64,000 bases of DNA, taken from NCBI GenBank assembly GCA_019454605.1, contig JACFNZ010000003.1, positions 62,001-126,000 of the forward strand, read 5' to 3'. Below, piece by piece: positions 10,815 to 21,354 of this stretch (its first letter is position 1; each line of letters starts with the position of its first letter). Origin of the DNA: Candidatus Altimarinota bacterium (GTDB lineage Bacteria; Patescibacteriota; Gracilibacteria; BD1-5; UBA6164). The notes beneath the pieces were generated by a model. The model saw nothing but the letters and a program-made list of their open reading frames with translations, was not told the origin of the DNA and did not search any database. Position numbers and translations under genes: made by a program.

Positions 10815-11753
10815 ATGAATATAAATTTTTGTACTTATATAGAAAAAAAACAAAGAGTAGATATATATTTATCTGCTCTTTTAAATGATTTTTCAAGAAG
10901 TTATATTCAAAAAATGATTGATAATTGACAAGTAAAGGTAAATAATAACATAATTAAAAAAAATATAAAAATTGATTTTAAAGATGAATTAAATATAGAT
11001 GTTTTTACAAAAAAATTAGAAATAGAAAAAGAAAATATTCCTCTAGATATAGTTTATGAAGACCAAAATTTGGCAATTATAAATAAAGATGCCTGAATAA
11101 ATTCTCACCCAACACCATGAGAAGATTGAAAAAGTTGAACTTTAGTTAATGCTCTTTTATATCATATAAAAGATTTATCTTGAATTGGTTGAGTTGAAAG
11201 ACCTGGGATAGTTCATAGGCTTGATAAAGACACTTCAGGGTTGATAATGATAGCAAAAAATGATAAAATGATGCTTTATCTACAAGATTTAATAAAAAAA
11301 AGAGAAAAAATTTGAAAATATTATCTAGCAATTGTTAATTGAGTTATAAAAGAAAATAATTTTATTGTAGAAAGTTATATTTGAAGAGACCCAAATAATA
11401 GAATTAAAATGACAACTAGAAATTGAATAAATCCAAAAATAGCTATTTCAAAAGTAAAACTTATAAAAATAATTGATGAAAAATACTCTTTAGTTGAAGT
11501 AAAAATAGAAACTTGAAGAACTCATCAAATAAGGGTTCATCTGTCAAGTATTTGATATCCTATTATTTGAGATAAAGTTTATTGAAATCAAAAAGTAAAT
11601 AAAGAGGTTTTATCTAAGTATTGATTAAATAGACAAGCTCTTCATTCATATAAATTAGAAATTGAAATATATGAAAAAAATCATCTTTTTTATGCTAAAT
11701 TAAAAGATGATTTTAAAAAAATTATTTGAGATATTGATTTAAAAACTTTATAA
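10815..11753 (+). CDS. RluA/RluD-family 23S rRNA pseudouridine synthase
   Basis: 312 residues, the usual size for the family. An N-terminal S4-like RNA-binding domain ([10 protein letters not shown]...V-K-V-N) is followed by the catalytic domain. The catalytic motif H-R-L-D-K-D-T-S-G at about residues 133-141 contains the nucleophilic Asp. [10 protein letters not shown] is near residue 233. It isomerises specific uridines in rRNA or tRNA to pseudouridine; with an S4 domain, RluD-like 23S modification is most likely, but the exact target is not visible. Its TAA stop directly abuts the stop of the convergent minus-strand gene. Confidence 0.93.
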
Positions 11754-12269
11754 TTATTTTTTAACTTCTTCTATAAAAAAATCCTTTATATAAGCTCTTT
11801 TTTTAGTATATCAAAGATCAATTATTAATTTATACTTTTGTCACTCTTTTACTTTTTCAAATTCAGATTTTTTAGATAATTTATTTTTAGAAAATAATAA
11901 AAAACTATTAAAAAATTCTTCTGGAACTTCTTCAAATTCTCAAGAAAATCATATTTCTACTCATTTTATTTTTGAATCTTTATTTACTCCTAAAAAATCA
12001 AGTAATTTTTTTTCATTACTTTTTATTTCAAATAAATAAGTATTTAATTCTTTTTTTAATTCATCTAATTTTATTTGATTAATCATTTTACTTAATTCAA
12101 CTGTGCTTAAATGCCTTGTTGATATAGCTTCAACTATTTCTTCTTGTTTATTAAGTCAAGCAAAATAATTATAAAAATCTTTTGATTCTTTACCTTCTTC
12201 TTTTTGAGGTAAAATTTCATATCTTTCCTCAAGTCAAGACACTTCGTTTATTTTTTTTATTTCTGACAT
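11754..12269 (-). CDS. Hypothetical protein, last gene of the GspF-like operon
   Basis: 171 residues, soluble, charged and mostly helical (MSEIKKINEVSGLEERYEIL...), with no signal peptide. Its stop codon directly abuts the stop of the convergent pseudouridine synthase gene. It is the fourth gene of a tight minus-strand run that starts with a GspF/PilC-like gene at 14210; the gaps are about 10 nt. I do not recognise a family. The context suggests a role linked to a pilus- or secretion-type assembly. Confidence 0.7.
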
Positions 12270-12280
12270 TGTTTTGTTTA

Positions 12281-12730
12281 TTAAATATTATCTCATCTTT
12301 TAATTCTAGAGTTTCAAGGTGTTAAAATAACTGATCACTCATCTCTTAAACTAGCATCAGCAAAGCTTAAATTATTTATTTTTGGATTAATTTTATCTAA
12401 AGATTGTGCTAAAAGAGCTGTCTTATTATTTGCTTTTTCTCAAACAGATAATATTGCTTCTTTAATATCTTTTTCTGCTGTATCTACTAATTTTTGGACC
12501 ATTTCATTATCTGAAATTGATAAATTTTTAATTGTAAGTTTTCTTCAATCCATTTTTTCATTAATTCCTTTTGCAATAGATTCTATTTTTTCTTTCACCA
12601 TTTGGGCTGCTTCTAGTTCATCAATTCAAGATTTTTCTAAAGCACTTTTTATTTCTCCAAAGTTTTTAGGTTTTACATCATTTGTAGAAAATGGTAGCTT
12701 ACTTTCTTTTATATCTAAAAATTCTCACAT
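12281..12730 (-). CDS. Hypothetical protein in the GspF-like operon
   Basis: 149 residues, soluble and helical (MGEFLDIKESKLPFSTNDVK), with no membrane segment or known motif. It is separated by 10-11 nt from both neighbours, so translational coupling within one operon is likely. The C-terminus reads V-I-L-T-P-G-N-S-R-I-K-R-G-D-N-I. Function unknown. Confidence 0.7.
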
Positions 12731-12740
12731 ATTTTTATAG

Positions 12741-13073
12741 TTAAAAATTAAAATTATCTAATTTATTGGAAATATCTTCAAGTTCTTTATCTATATTAAT
12801 TTTATTTAGTTCTTCATTTAATATATTTTCTTTTTTGTCAATATATAAAGAAGTATTTTCCAAATTTATAAACAAATCAAGGATTATTTTTAAAAATTCA
12901 TTATAAATATTTATAAATAATTCTTTATCTTCTATTTTAGATAACTTTAGATAAATTAAAGCAAAATTATCTATGTTTATTCAAAAAGTTTTATCTATAG
13001 TATTTATAGTATCTATCATACTTTTTAATTCACTTAAGAGATGATTTTTCTCTTCTATATTTATTTTTTCCAT
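12741..13073 (-). CDS. Small coiled-coil protein in the GspF-like operon
   Basis: 110 residues with heptad-like spacing of Leu and Ile (MEKINIEEKNHLLSELKSMI), no signal peptide, rich in K, N and E. It starts 9 nt after the stop of the GspF-like gene. No TGA-encoded glycine is needed except one. Family not recognised; possibly an adaptor of the assembly machine. Confidence 0.65.
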
Positions 13074-13082
13074 ATATTTAAA

Positions 13083-14210
13083 TTACATAACATTTACCAT
13101 ATTGAAAAATGGTAATAATATAGCCATAACTAAAGTTCAAACAATAAGTCAAACAACAATAATAACTATTGGCTCGATAGCTGTAGAAAGTCATTTTACA
13201 ATTGTGTCAATTTCTCTATTAAATTTATTTCAAATATTTAATAATAAGCTTGGTAGTTTTCAAGTTTGTTCTCATATTTTAACTATTGAAGCAAGCTCTA
13301 TAGGAAAATAATCATCTTCTATCCCTTCTTTTAATTTTTTAATTCACATACTCTCACTAAGAGGCAATCATTCACTGATTTCAGATATAATTTCTCAAAT
13401 TCTTTTTTCATAATATGCATTATTTAATGATTTTTTTGAAATATCTAAAGCTTCATTTATATTTATTCAATTTTGTAATAAAGTTCATAATGTATTTGTA
13501 AAAACAACTAAAATTTGCTTTTTTATTAAACTTCAAAATAAAGGAATTTTTAAAACATATTTATCAAAATATATTTTTGTTTGAGAGTGATTTTTAAAAG
13601 TTATTAATCATCAAATTAAACATATAAATATAATAATTAAAATTATATAATTATTTTGTAAAAATTCTGATATATTTATAACATTTTGTGTTAAAGATGG
13701 TAAATTTACTTTTGCATCATCATACATTTTTTGAACTTTTGGTATAACAAATGTCATAAATCAGATTATCATCATAATTGATAAACTAACAACTATCATT
13801 GGGTAAATTAAAGCTCAAATTACTTTTGATTTTAATTCTGCATTTTTTTCTTCTCTATTTTTTATACTTTCACAACTAGATGATACTTTTCAAGTTAATT
13901 CTCACATTTTTATCATATAAATATCAAAAAATGAAAAACTTTTTTGATAATCAGCAAATGATTCAGACATTTTTTTTCATTTACTTAAGTCTTTTGAAAT
14001 TTTTAAAATAATTTGTTTTAAATTTTTATCTTTAGTTTGGTATGATAAAATAGATAAAGAATTAGTTATTGGTATTCAAGAGCTAAGCAAATTAAATAAA
14101 GACTCAAAAAAAGATATTTTTTGTTTTTGAGATATTTTAATACTTTTATTTAAAAAAATATCTTTAAAATAATTCATATAATCAAATTTTTTTACTTTAC
14201 TCAAGTCCAT
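13083..14210 (-). CDS. GspF/PilC-type inner-membrane platform protein (second copy)
   Basis: 375 residues with two T2SSF domains. Each has a cytoplasmic helical bundle and a membrane helix, with a final membrane segment ending V-M-A-I-L-L-P-F-F-N-M-V-N. This end is typical of GspF/PilC (compare the ending of the other copy at 27260-28417). It anchors and rotates or gates the pseudopilus machinery under an ATPase. No ATPase is adjacent here, and the following three genes are unknown, so this may be a second pilus-like system or may share the PilB motor encoded at 28.5-29.7 kb. The start follows an AT-rich gap with divergent transcription of the heat-shock gene. Confidence 0.88.
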
Positions 14211-14311
14211 TTTTTATTTTTATATTTAAACTTAGTATTATTATATCATTTAATTTGTTTTTTTACAAAAATTTCTATAATATAATAAATTTTATTTATT
14301 TAGTAGTTTTT

Positions 14312-14743
14312 ATGTTTAAATTTTTTTGAGTTTCAGATAATGAAAAATCACCAGATATAGATTTAGAAATAGTTGATACAAAAGAAGAAGTTCTAGATGA
14401 GGAAGTTTGACAAATAGCTCTTGATGTGCTTGAAGCAGAAGACGAAATATATATAATTGCTCCTATAGCTTGAGTTGAACAAGAAAAAATAGATATTTCT
14501 ATAAACAAAACTATTTTAACTTTAAAATGAAATAGAGAAAAACCTGAAGAATACCATATAGATGGAATTATTTCAAAAAATTCAGAAGTGTTTTTTGGTA
14601 AATTTGTTAGAAACATAATTTTACCTGAAAATCTTGCATTAAATAAAATAAGAGCTTATATGGAAAATAATTTACTTATAATCTCTATACCAAAAATGAA
14701 GTTTGACTCAAAAGTAGTTAAAATAAATAAAATAGAATGATAA
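14312..14743 (+). CDS. Small heat-shock protein (Hsp20/alpha-crystallin)
   Basis: 143 residues. The central alpha-crystallin domain contains I-I-A-P-I-A-G-V, a stretch of beta strands with I-N-K-T-I-L-T-L-K-G-N-R, and ends in M-E-N-N-L-L-I-I-S-I-P-K, the usual C-terminal strand. Hsp20 proteins are ATP-independent holdases that form large oligomers. The last codons are TGA-TAA. No CIRCE-like operator is visible upstream. No SD sequence. Confidence 0.85.
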
Positions 14744-14753
14744 TTAAAAAACA

Positions 14754-14996
14754 ATGTTTAAAAAAAGTAAAAACCTTGATAGAGGAGTAAAAAAAGTAGA
14801 TAAACTTGTTACTTGAATAATTATTTGATCAGCTATAGCTTCAATTATATGAGCAAGCCAAACAGATAAATGAAAAGAAGTAACAAAAGATTTAAAAAAT
14901 AAAATAATTCCTATTTGAAATAAAACAAGCAAAAAAGCCTTCTCTATATTTTGAAAATTTATTGCTTTTATTGTATGAATATTTTCTAAAAAATAA
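14754..14996 (+). CDS. Small membrane protein of unknown function
   Basis: 80 residues with a hydrophobic segment near residues 20-35 and a second near the C-terminus (F-S-I-F-G-K-F-I-A-F-I-V-G-I-F), so probably two membrane helices. It sits between hsp20 and a secreted protein gene with only 10 and 3 nt spacing, so the three are likely one operon. No family recognised. Confidence 0.7.
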
Positions 14997-14999
14997 ACT

Positions 15000-15731
15000 A
15001 TGAAATTTATAAATAAACTACTTAGTGGTTTTATAATTTTTATCTTAATATATCAAAATACTTTTGCAGAACAAAAATTAGTTGTTTCTGATATGTGTCA
15101 ATATAAGCAAGAATTTGAAGAGTGTTTAGATGCAAATAAAAATTGAACTACCAGATCAATAGAAGACTTTGTTTGTATTGCTAGTAATAATTATTTTGAA
15201 ATAATGTCTCAAATAATTTTAGACAAAGATTTTAAAAAAATAGATAAAGATGTTGATACTTTTTTTAAAAATTTACAAGAAAATAAAAATTATTATTTTT
15301 GAAAAGATGCTAAAGAGCCATTTACCAACTGAATTGATTTACTTGAAGACAAATTTTCTATATATTGAGAATTTTGAGAAAAATATATAAAACATTGTAA
15401 GGTTTGAGATGATAATAATGATAGTATTTTAAAAAAAACTATTGATTGTTTTTGATGAACTATACCAGCAAAAGAGTCAATTCCATATTTTTTACAAGAA
15501 TCAAGTTGTAAAAGTTTTATATCTTCAAAACTTGAGATAAATAAACAAATTTGATATGATATATTAAAACTAAATAAAGCTCAAATTAAAAAAGATGAGG
15601 ATAAAACTTATATGCAAAAAGAAAGAAATAAATATGATAAATTGCTTGAAATAATTATGGTAAATGTATGATATTTAGAAAGAATTTGGAAAAAATGGCC
15701 TTCTAAAACAAAAAGTGCTGAATGAAGTTAA
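15000..15731 (+). CDS. Secreted protein of unknown function with six or more cysteines
   Basis: 243 residues. A signal peptide (MKFINKLLSGFIIFILIYQN TFA-type) is followed by a mature part with several cysteines (D-M-C-Q-Y-K, E-E-C-L-D-A, F-V-C-I-A, K-H-C-K-V, I-D-C-F, S-S-C-K-S) that could form disulphides. It is otherwise helical and charged. No lipobox is evident at the cleavage site. Last gene of the hsp20 operon; the end TGA-AGT-TAA is followed by a strong bidirectional terminator. Function unknown. Confidence 0.72.
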
Positions 15732-15739
15732 AGATAAAA

Positions 15740-15770
15740 AAATTGCAAGACTTAGTCTTGTAATTTTTTT
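15740..15770. terminator. Bidirectional terminator between the hsp20 operon and mutL
   Basis: A 12-bp stem, AAATTGCAAGAC with GTCTTGTAATTT, with A and T runs on either side, lies between convergent genes and so serves both strands. Confidence 0.8.
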
Positions 15771-17593
15771 TATCTTTCATATTTATTTTTTAATTCTTCT
15801 AAATCTATTTCAAAAATCACAGGTCTTCAATGAGGACAAGTTAGACTATATCAATCAAAAGCATCGTTTAAAAGTTTATTTATCTCAAATAAATTTAATT
15901 TATTTCAAAACTTTATAGCACTTCTACAAGCAGTATATGCCATTATTTTATTTTTTACTTCATCAATTGATTTAAAATCTTTTGTTTTTCATAAATCAAT
16001 ATCTTGCAAAATATTTAAAATAATTTCTTTTAAGTTTTCTTTTTTTATAAAATCAGGAATTGAAGATATATTTATTATATTATTTCACATATCTTCTATC
16101 TCAAATCACATATCTAAAAAAATATCTTTATAATTTTCAAAAATTAAAAATTCCTTTGAAAGTAATTTTATATTTTCTCCCAAAAGTAGTTTTTGAGAAT
16201 TTGTTATTTTTTCATTATTTACAAGTTTTTCATAAATAATTCTCTCAGCTAAAGCATGTTGATCAAAAATAATTATTTTTTTATCTTTTTCTACTATTAT
16301 GTAACTATTAAAAGTTTGTCATATTATTTTTCATAGTTTTGTATAGTGTAAATCTCAATTATTTTCAAAATTATTATTTATTTGAGTTTCATCTTCATTT
16401 AGAAAACTTTTTGTAAAGTTTATAGCATCTATTATATTATTTTGATTTGGGTTTGGAGAAGTATCTTTATACGGAGAATATGATTTAAATTTTGTTCAAC
16501 TTCAAGTATAATAACTTTTTGTTTGAGAAATATTATTTAAAAAACTAGTATTTGTTTGATTATAATTTTCTTTTAAAAAACTAGTATTTTCATCTTTAAT
16601 TAAAACTGATTTTTCTAAATTATCTAAAATAGCATGATAAACTGCTCTAAAAATATTTTGTTCATTTTCAAATCTAACTTCTTGTTTTCTTGGATGCACA
16701 TTTACATCAACAATAGTTGGATCAACTTCAATATTTAAAACATATCCTGGCTGATTTTGATGAGGTATAAATCTATTATAAGCATCAAAAATTGCTCTTG
16801 AAATTAAAAAAGAAGTTATTGGTCTTTTATTTACAAATAAATTTTGTTTATTCTTATTTGTAAAAGATATTTTTGGAGTTGTAATATATCAAGTTATATG
16901 TATTCAAGTAGTTTTAAAGTCAATTTCTAACATATTATCAATAAAATCATCTCAATAAATATCATAAATCCTTTCTTTTAAAGTTTCATTAATATTTTTT
17001 TTAAATATTTTTTTATCATCTGAAATAAATTCAAATCAAATATTTGGGTATGACAAAGAAACACTTTCTAAATAAGATAATATTTTAGAGTATTCTGTTT
17101 TTGTAGTTTTTAGATAATTTAATCTTGCTGGAGTATTATAAAATATATTTTTAGCAATAATTAAAGTTCCTTTTTCAAAAGATATTTTTTCTATATTTTG
17201 TCAATTTATATTGTCAAAAGTAAGTTTATTTCAATGAGTTTCATCACCAATTTTAGTCAAAATTTCAAATTGAGAAATTGATGAAATACTTGCTAAAGCC
17301 TCTCAACGAAATCAAAAAGTCATTATATTAAATAAATCATTAATATCTTTTATTTTTGAAGTAGTATGTTTTTGCAAACAAATTTCTAAATCACTTTTTC
17401 AAATTCATTCTCAATTATCTCAAACTCAAATATATGTTTTTCATCAATCTTTAATTTCTATTTTTATATTAGTTGCTTTAGCATCTATAGAGTTTTCAAC
17501 TAATTCCTTAACTATTGAAACAGGTCTTTCAACTACTTCTCAAGCAGAAATTTGATTTATAAGTAAATTATTTAGTTTTATTATTTTTCACAT
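15770..17593 (-). CDS. mutL: DNA mismatch repair protein MutL
   Basis: 607 residues. The N-terminal GHKL ATPase starts [20 protein letters not shown] and has [17 protein letters not shown] near residue 57 and G-F-R-G-E-A-L-A-S-I near residue 95. The C-terminal dimerisation domain ends C-P-H-G-R-P-V-I-F-E-I. MutL couples mismatch recognition by MutS to strand removal. The C-P-H-G-R-P motif is one of the conserved C-terminal motifs of endonuclease-type MutL; I did not find a clear DQHAxxE(X)4E match in hand translation except [12 protein letters not shown] at about residue 440, which fits it. Downstream convergent gene shares the terminator. Confidence 0.95.
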
Positions 17594-17654
17594 AAGGTAA
17601 ATATAGTCTATAATAAAAATATAATATAAATATTTATTATTTAGTCAAAAAAAG

Positions 17655-17685
17655 AAAAAGACTACTTAATTAAAAGTAGTCTTTT
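17655..17685 (-). terminator. Terminator of the TGA-free gene
   Basis: A 13-bp stem, AAAAAGACTACTT with AAAGTAGTCTTTTT, lies 30 nt past the stop of the 17716-18537 gene on the minus strand and is followed by T-rich sequence. Confidence 0.8.
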
Positions 17686-17715
17686 TAGTATTTTTGAAAT
17701 CCATAAGATAGGTTT

Positions 17716-18537
17716 TTAGCCCTTCAAGAATTTCAAAAGATCTTCCTCTCCATCAACAGGAGTCATACTTCCTCTCCTTGCCTCAAGTTTGGCAATAAGC
17801 TTTTGCTTGAGCCCATCAATGGAGTTAATATCAAAATCAGATTTGATATCAATTCCATGAGCCTCAATACAAAGCTTGAGTGGATTAATGCTACGAATAA
17901 CATATCTCGCCTGCCCCATGCTAAAGCCATTTTTTTGGACTTCAGAAGAAACAGGAGAGAGAGTTATTTCTTCTTCTTCTTTTGTTTTTTGTTTTTGTTC
18001 TTTTTCTTCTTCTTGTCCCCCATCTGTAATTGATTGACGGAGGGACTGAACTCCAAGGGCATTTGTTGCATGCTTTTCTCCTTCTTCAAAATTTTTAGCT
18101 GAAAGAACTTCAGCCAAGTTAGAGACTTCTTCATTCACTTTTGCAAGATCATCAAGTTTCCTCCTATTTGCAGTATTAACAGCCACCCTGGTCAAATTAC
18201 CAGCCAAAGCTGTGCTAATTTGACTAAGGCCACGGAAAGTGTTTGCAATATCTTGTGAAGTTGCTTTGTCTTGCAAAGTTGCTTCAAAGGTTTGAGATTC
18301 AGTCAAAATCGAGCTAAGGTTGAGAGACATTTTATCACCTCCATTTAGAGAAGAAATAGTTTCAAGTAATCCCTTTAGATCTTCTAAATACTTATTTTGT
18401 TTATTTTTTTTGTTTATAAAAATTCCAAGCAAAATAATGCCTAAAACTCCTATTATAACTAGAAAAATAAAAACAAGAAGTACCAAAAAATCATATTCGG
18501 GAGACAAAAAGAAATCTCGCCACATATTATTTTGCAT
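17716..18537 (-). CDS. TGA-free, GC-richer gene for a membrane-anchored coiled-coil protein (probably transferred)
   Basis: 273 residues. One membrane helix at about residues 17-42 is followed by a long helical, acidic cytoplasmic or extracytoplasmic part with an E/K-rich linker near residues 175-195, then a C-terminal domain (G-Q-A-R-Y-V-I-R-S-I-N-P-L-K-L). All 19 glycines use GGN and none uses TGA, unlike every long neighbour, and the G+C is visibly higher. It has a strong SD sequence (AAAGGAG, 7 nt before ATG), which neighbours lack. Inside, GGAGGTGATAAAATG at about 18328-18342 could start a second, soluble product of roughly 200 residues. It has its own promoter and terminator. I do not recognise the family; recent acquisition from a standard-code donor is inferred. 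Confidence 0.8.
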   Translation of the reverse strand: MQNNMWRDFFLSPEYDFLVLLVFIFLVIIGVLGIILLGIFINKKNKQNKYLEDLKGLLETISSLNGGDKMSLNLSSILTESQTFEATLQDKATSQDIANTFRGLSQISTALAGNLTRVAVNTANRRKLDDLAKVNEEVSNLAEVLSAKNFEEGEKHATNALGVQSLRQSITDGGQEEEKEQKQKTKEEEEITLSPVSSEVQKNGFSMGQARYVIRSINPLKLCIEAHGIDIKSDFDINSIDGLKQKLIAKLEARRGSMTPVDGEEDLLKFLKG

Positions 18538-18561
18538 AGCACTCCTTTTTAAAGAAGTAAC

Positions 18562-18591
18562 TTAATATTACTAATTATTTACTTTTGTCAA
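18562..18591 (-). promoter_or_regulatory. Strong promoter of the TGA-free gene
   Basis: Minus-strand TTGACA (18586-18591), 18-bp spacer and TATTAA (18562-18567), followed by the SD sequence AAAGGAG and ATG at 18537. This is one of the best -35 boxes in the window. Confidence 0.65.
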
Positions 18592-18605
18592 GTTTATTTT
18601 ATAGC

Positions 18606-19712
18606 TTATTTTTTTAAATAAAAATAAGCAAGTTCATTTCAATTATAAAGTTTTCTATTTTTATAATTTTTTTGTTTAATTATTTGATTAAATTCAGTAT
18701 AAGAAGTGATAATTCATCCACTTAAATCTTTATTTTTTTGTAATATAAAATCAATATTTTCATACATATTTTTTATATTATCTTCTTTTAGTCTAAGTCA
18801 ATATGGTGGATTTGAAATCAAAGTTCAAGATAATTTTTCTGTTTTATAATCTTTAAAATCTTTTAATTCAAACTTTATACTATCTTCCACTTTTGCATTT
18901 TTAGCATTTTGTATAGCTTTAGTTAAAACTTCTTGATCAATATCAGATGCAATTATATTATAATTTTTTTTAAAAATCTTTTCTTTTGCTTCTTTTCTTA
19001 AATTAAAAAAATAATTTTCTGGGAGTAAATTCCAATCTTCAAAAGCAAAGTATCTAAAAAGTCCTGGAGCTATATTTTTTGCAAATAAAGCTGCTTCAAT
19101 AGCAATTGTCCCGCTTCAACAAAATATATCATAAAAAGGTGTGTCAAATTTCCAATTTGATAAAATAATTAAAGCAGCAGCAAGTGATTCTTTTATAGGA
19201 GCTTCTCAAGTATCTGTTTTGTATCATCTTTTATATAAAGTTTCTCAAGATGTATTTAATAAAATAAAAGTTTCATCTTCAATTAAAAAACTCAAAACTT
19301 CAAAAATAGGCTTAGAATCTTCTTCTGGCATTTTATTTCATGATTTAGAAGTCATTTTATCAACAATTGCTTTTTTTGTTATTGATTGTAGTGCTGGTGT
19401 ACTTGTTAATTTTGATTTTATAGAAGTTGCTTTAGTAACAACTCTATAATACCTATTTATATATTTTTTCCAATCAATTTCATAAACTAAATCATATAAT
19501 TTATCAAAATTATCAATATTTTTTTTAGAGTTTAATACTAAATAAAGTTTATTTCAAACTCTACTCCATAAATTTAATTTTGCCATTAACTCTATAGGTC
19601 ACTCAAAAAAAACAAGTCTATCTTTTGTTTGAGTGATAATTCATCATTGTTTTTCTATTTCTTTTTTAAGTATTGCTTCAAGTCAAGCACTACATGTAAG
19701 TAAAAATTTCAT
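18606..19712 (-). CDS. THUMP-domain rRNA N2-guanine or N6-adenine methyltransferase (RlmL/YcbY-like)
   Basis: 368 residues. An N-terminal ferredoxin-like/THUMP region (MKFLLTCSAGLEAILKKEIE) is followed by a Rossmann methyltransferase of the UPF0020 family. The SAM-binding motif D-I-F-C-G-S-G-T-I-A-I-E-A-A is near residue 197 and the catalytic S-N-P-P-Y-G near residue 304. The family methylates 23S rRNA (G2445) or tRNA. The length fits a single methyltransferase, not the double RlmKL fusion. No linked gene reveals the target. Confidence 0.9.
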
Positions 19713-19791
19713 ATTTTAAAAAATTATTTTTAGTTTTTTTGATTATATGATTTTATCTATATAATACAAAAAATAAATTTAATTATAAAAG

Positions 19792-20772
19792 ATGCAAATA
19801 TCTATAATGATGTCAGTTTGATGTCAAAACTTGTGAGATGAGTTAATACTAAAAAATGAGATAAAAAAATTAAAAACTATGTATTGAGAAAACACTATTT
19901 TTAATGTATTTACTTATGATATAAAAGATATTTTTTGTAATATAGAAAATACCAATTATTTTGAATATTTTCCTATATGAATTAAAAACCCAAAAAATAT
20001 CTTTAAAAATATAAAAAACTATTTTAACTTTATAAAAATAATAAAAAGAAGTGATTTAGTTGTTTTTTGATGATGATGAATATTTTTTGACAATGAAGTT
20101 TGAAGTTTTAAAAATCCTTTAAATCAATGGTTATTTCGTGCTAATATAATAAATTTATTAAAAAAAGAACTTTTAATTTATTGAGTTTCTCTTGATATAA
20201 AAGATAGAAAAAATGATTTAAAGATTAAAAATATATTTTGAAAAGCAAAAAAAATATTTGTAAGAGATGAAAATAGCTTTTTATATTTAAAATGATTAGA
20301 TATAAATTCAACTATCATAAAAGATCCTGTTTTTTATGATAATAATGATTATATAGAAGATAAATCTAGTATGATTGATAAAGTATGAGTATCTGATTTT
20401 AATATAAATTTTTTAAAAAATATAAATTTAAAAAACAAAACTATTTGAATTGCTTTTAGAAAATGATACTTAAATGATGAAGAAAATAATATAAAAACTA
20501 TAATTAATTATCTAATATCTCAAAACTGTAAAATAACTTTATTACCTCACTCATTTCATAAAATAGACAAAATAGCAAATGATTTATTATTTTTAAATGA
20601 CTTTGTTAGTTCTTGAATTACAATAACAAATAACATGAAAGAAACTTATGAAGTTTATAATAATAAAAAAATAGACTTTTGTCTATCTATGAGGCTTCAT
20701 TCTATGATTTTATGTGAAAGTTATAATATAGATTATATAAAAATAATTTATGCTAAAAAGTGAGAGTTTTAG
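19792..20772 (+). CDS. csaB: Polysaccharide pyruvyl transferase family protein, CsaB-like
   Basis: 326 residues. The protein shows the family's two-lobed GT-B-like pattern. It has a poly-Gly stretch V-V-F-G-G-G-G-I-F-F-D near residue 92 and S-M-R-L-H-S-M-I-L near residue 299 (CsaB proteins have M-R-L-H-S-L-I). CsaB adds ketal pyruvate to secondary cell-wall polymer, which is the ligand of SLH domains. The next large gene on the other side of the accessory island encodes an SLH S-layer protein, so a joint role in S-layer anchoring is attractive but inferred. ATG start, TAG stop; the palindrome island starts 9 bases later. Confidence 0.82.
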
Positions 20773-20780
20773 GTTAACTC

Positions 20781-20792
20781 ACCCCCGGGGTT
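20781..20792. repeat. REP-like palindrome copy 1 (ACCCCCGGGGTT)
   Basis: One mismatch to the AACCCCGGGGTT core. It marks the left edge of the TA/RAYT island, just after the csaB-like gene. Confidence 0.7.
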
Positions 20793-20838
20793 TAAAAAAC
20801 TACATTCAGTATAAGTCTTTAAAAAATAAATAAATATT

Positions 20839-21111
20839 TTAAATAAATTTTCTATATTTTCATATATATAAAATAACAACTTCTTTTCAATTAAAATTAT
20901 AATAAATAGAATATCTATATTTAGTATCAACTATGATTCTCACACTTTGAGTTATTATAGTTCAAGATGATGGAAATAATTTTAATATATCTATAGTTTG
21001 TTTTATATTTTGTAAAACTTTTGCAGCATAAAAATCATTATCCTCTGAAATATAGTCAAATATATCTGACATATTATTTTCAGACTCTTTTGTATATACA
21101 ATTTTATACAT
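20839..21111 (-). CDS. ParE/RelE-superfamily toxin (TA pair 1)
   Basis: 90 residues. The ParE-like fold is suggested by M-Y-K-I-V-Y-T-K-E-S-E, a helical region with A-A-K-V-L-Q-N-I-K-Q-T-I, then strands R-I-I-V-D-T-K-Y-R-Y-S-I-Y-Y-N and the C-terminal V-V-I-L-Y-I-G-K-Y-R-K. The family either poisons gyrase (ParE) or cleaves mRNA on ribosomes (RelE); which one is not decided by sequence. Its start overlaps the end of the antitoxin gene by 8 nt, the classic coupling. TAA stop. Confidence 0.8.
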
Positions 21112-21274
21112 AAGTATTTTTTTTAGAAAATATTTTCTTTTCTAAATTCAAGTAAAATTCATTTTCTTCATAAATATTTCCATTTTCTAGATCATTTAAT
21201 CACCTTTTTATTCATTCTATATCCTCAAAACTTAATCAAGCTTTTTTAAAAGCTTCTACATTTATTTCTTTCAT
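21104..21274 (-). CDS. Antitoxin of TA pair 1
   Basis: 56 residues, short and acidic/basic mixed (MKEINVEAFKKAGLSFEDIE). It precedes and overlaps the toxin gene, and its promoter region is a near copy of that of TA pair 2. The N-terminus resembles the short antitoxins of ParDE-type pairs only loosely, so the assignment rests on context. It probably binds the toxin and represses its own promoter. Confidence 0.7.
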
Positions 21275-21289
21275 ACTTTTAATATTTAA

Positions 21290-21354
21290 AAACTAAACTC
21301 ACTTTTCATTATAACTTTTTATCTAAAATTGCAACTTTAGATAACCCCGGGGTT
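21290..21354. repeat. Duplicated promoter-plus-palindrome segment, copy A
   Basis: About 65 bases that align closely with 22402-22466. Both carry a minus-strand TATAAT (21308-21313 here), TTGCAA 15 bp upstream (21329-21334), the block AAAATTGCAACTTT and the AACCCCGGGGTT palindrome. It serves as promoter of TA pair 1. Confidence 0.8.

Noticed and set aside
17803-18033. Plus-strand reading frame opposite the TGA-free gene
   Set aside because: It is the shadow of the minus-strand gene with an F-rich low-complexity end and no start signals.
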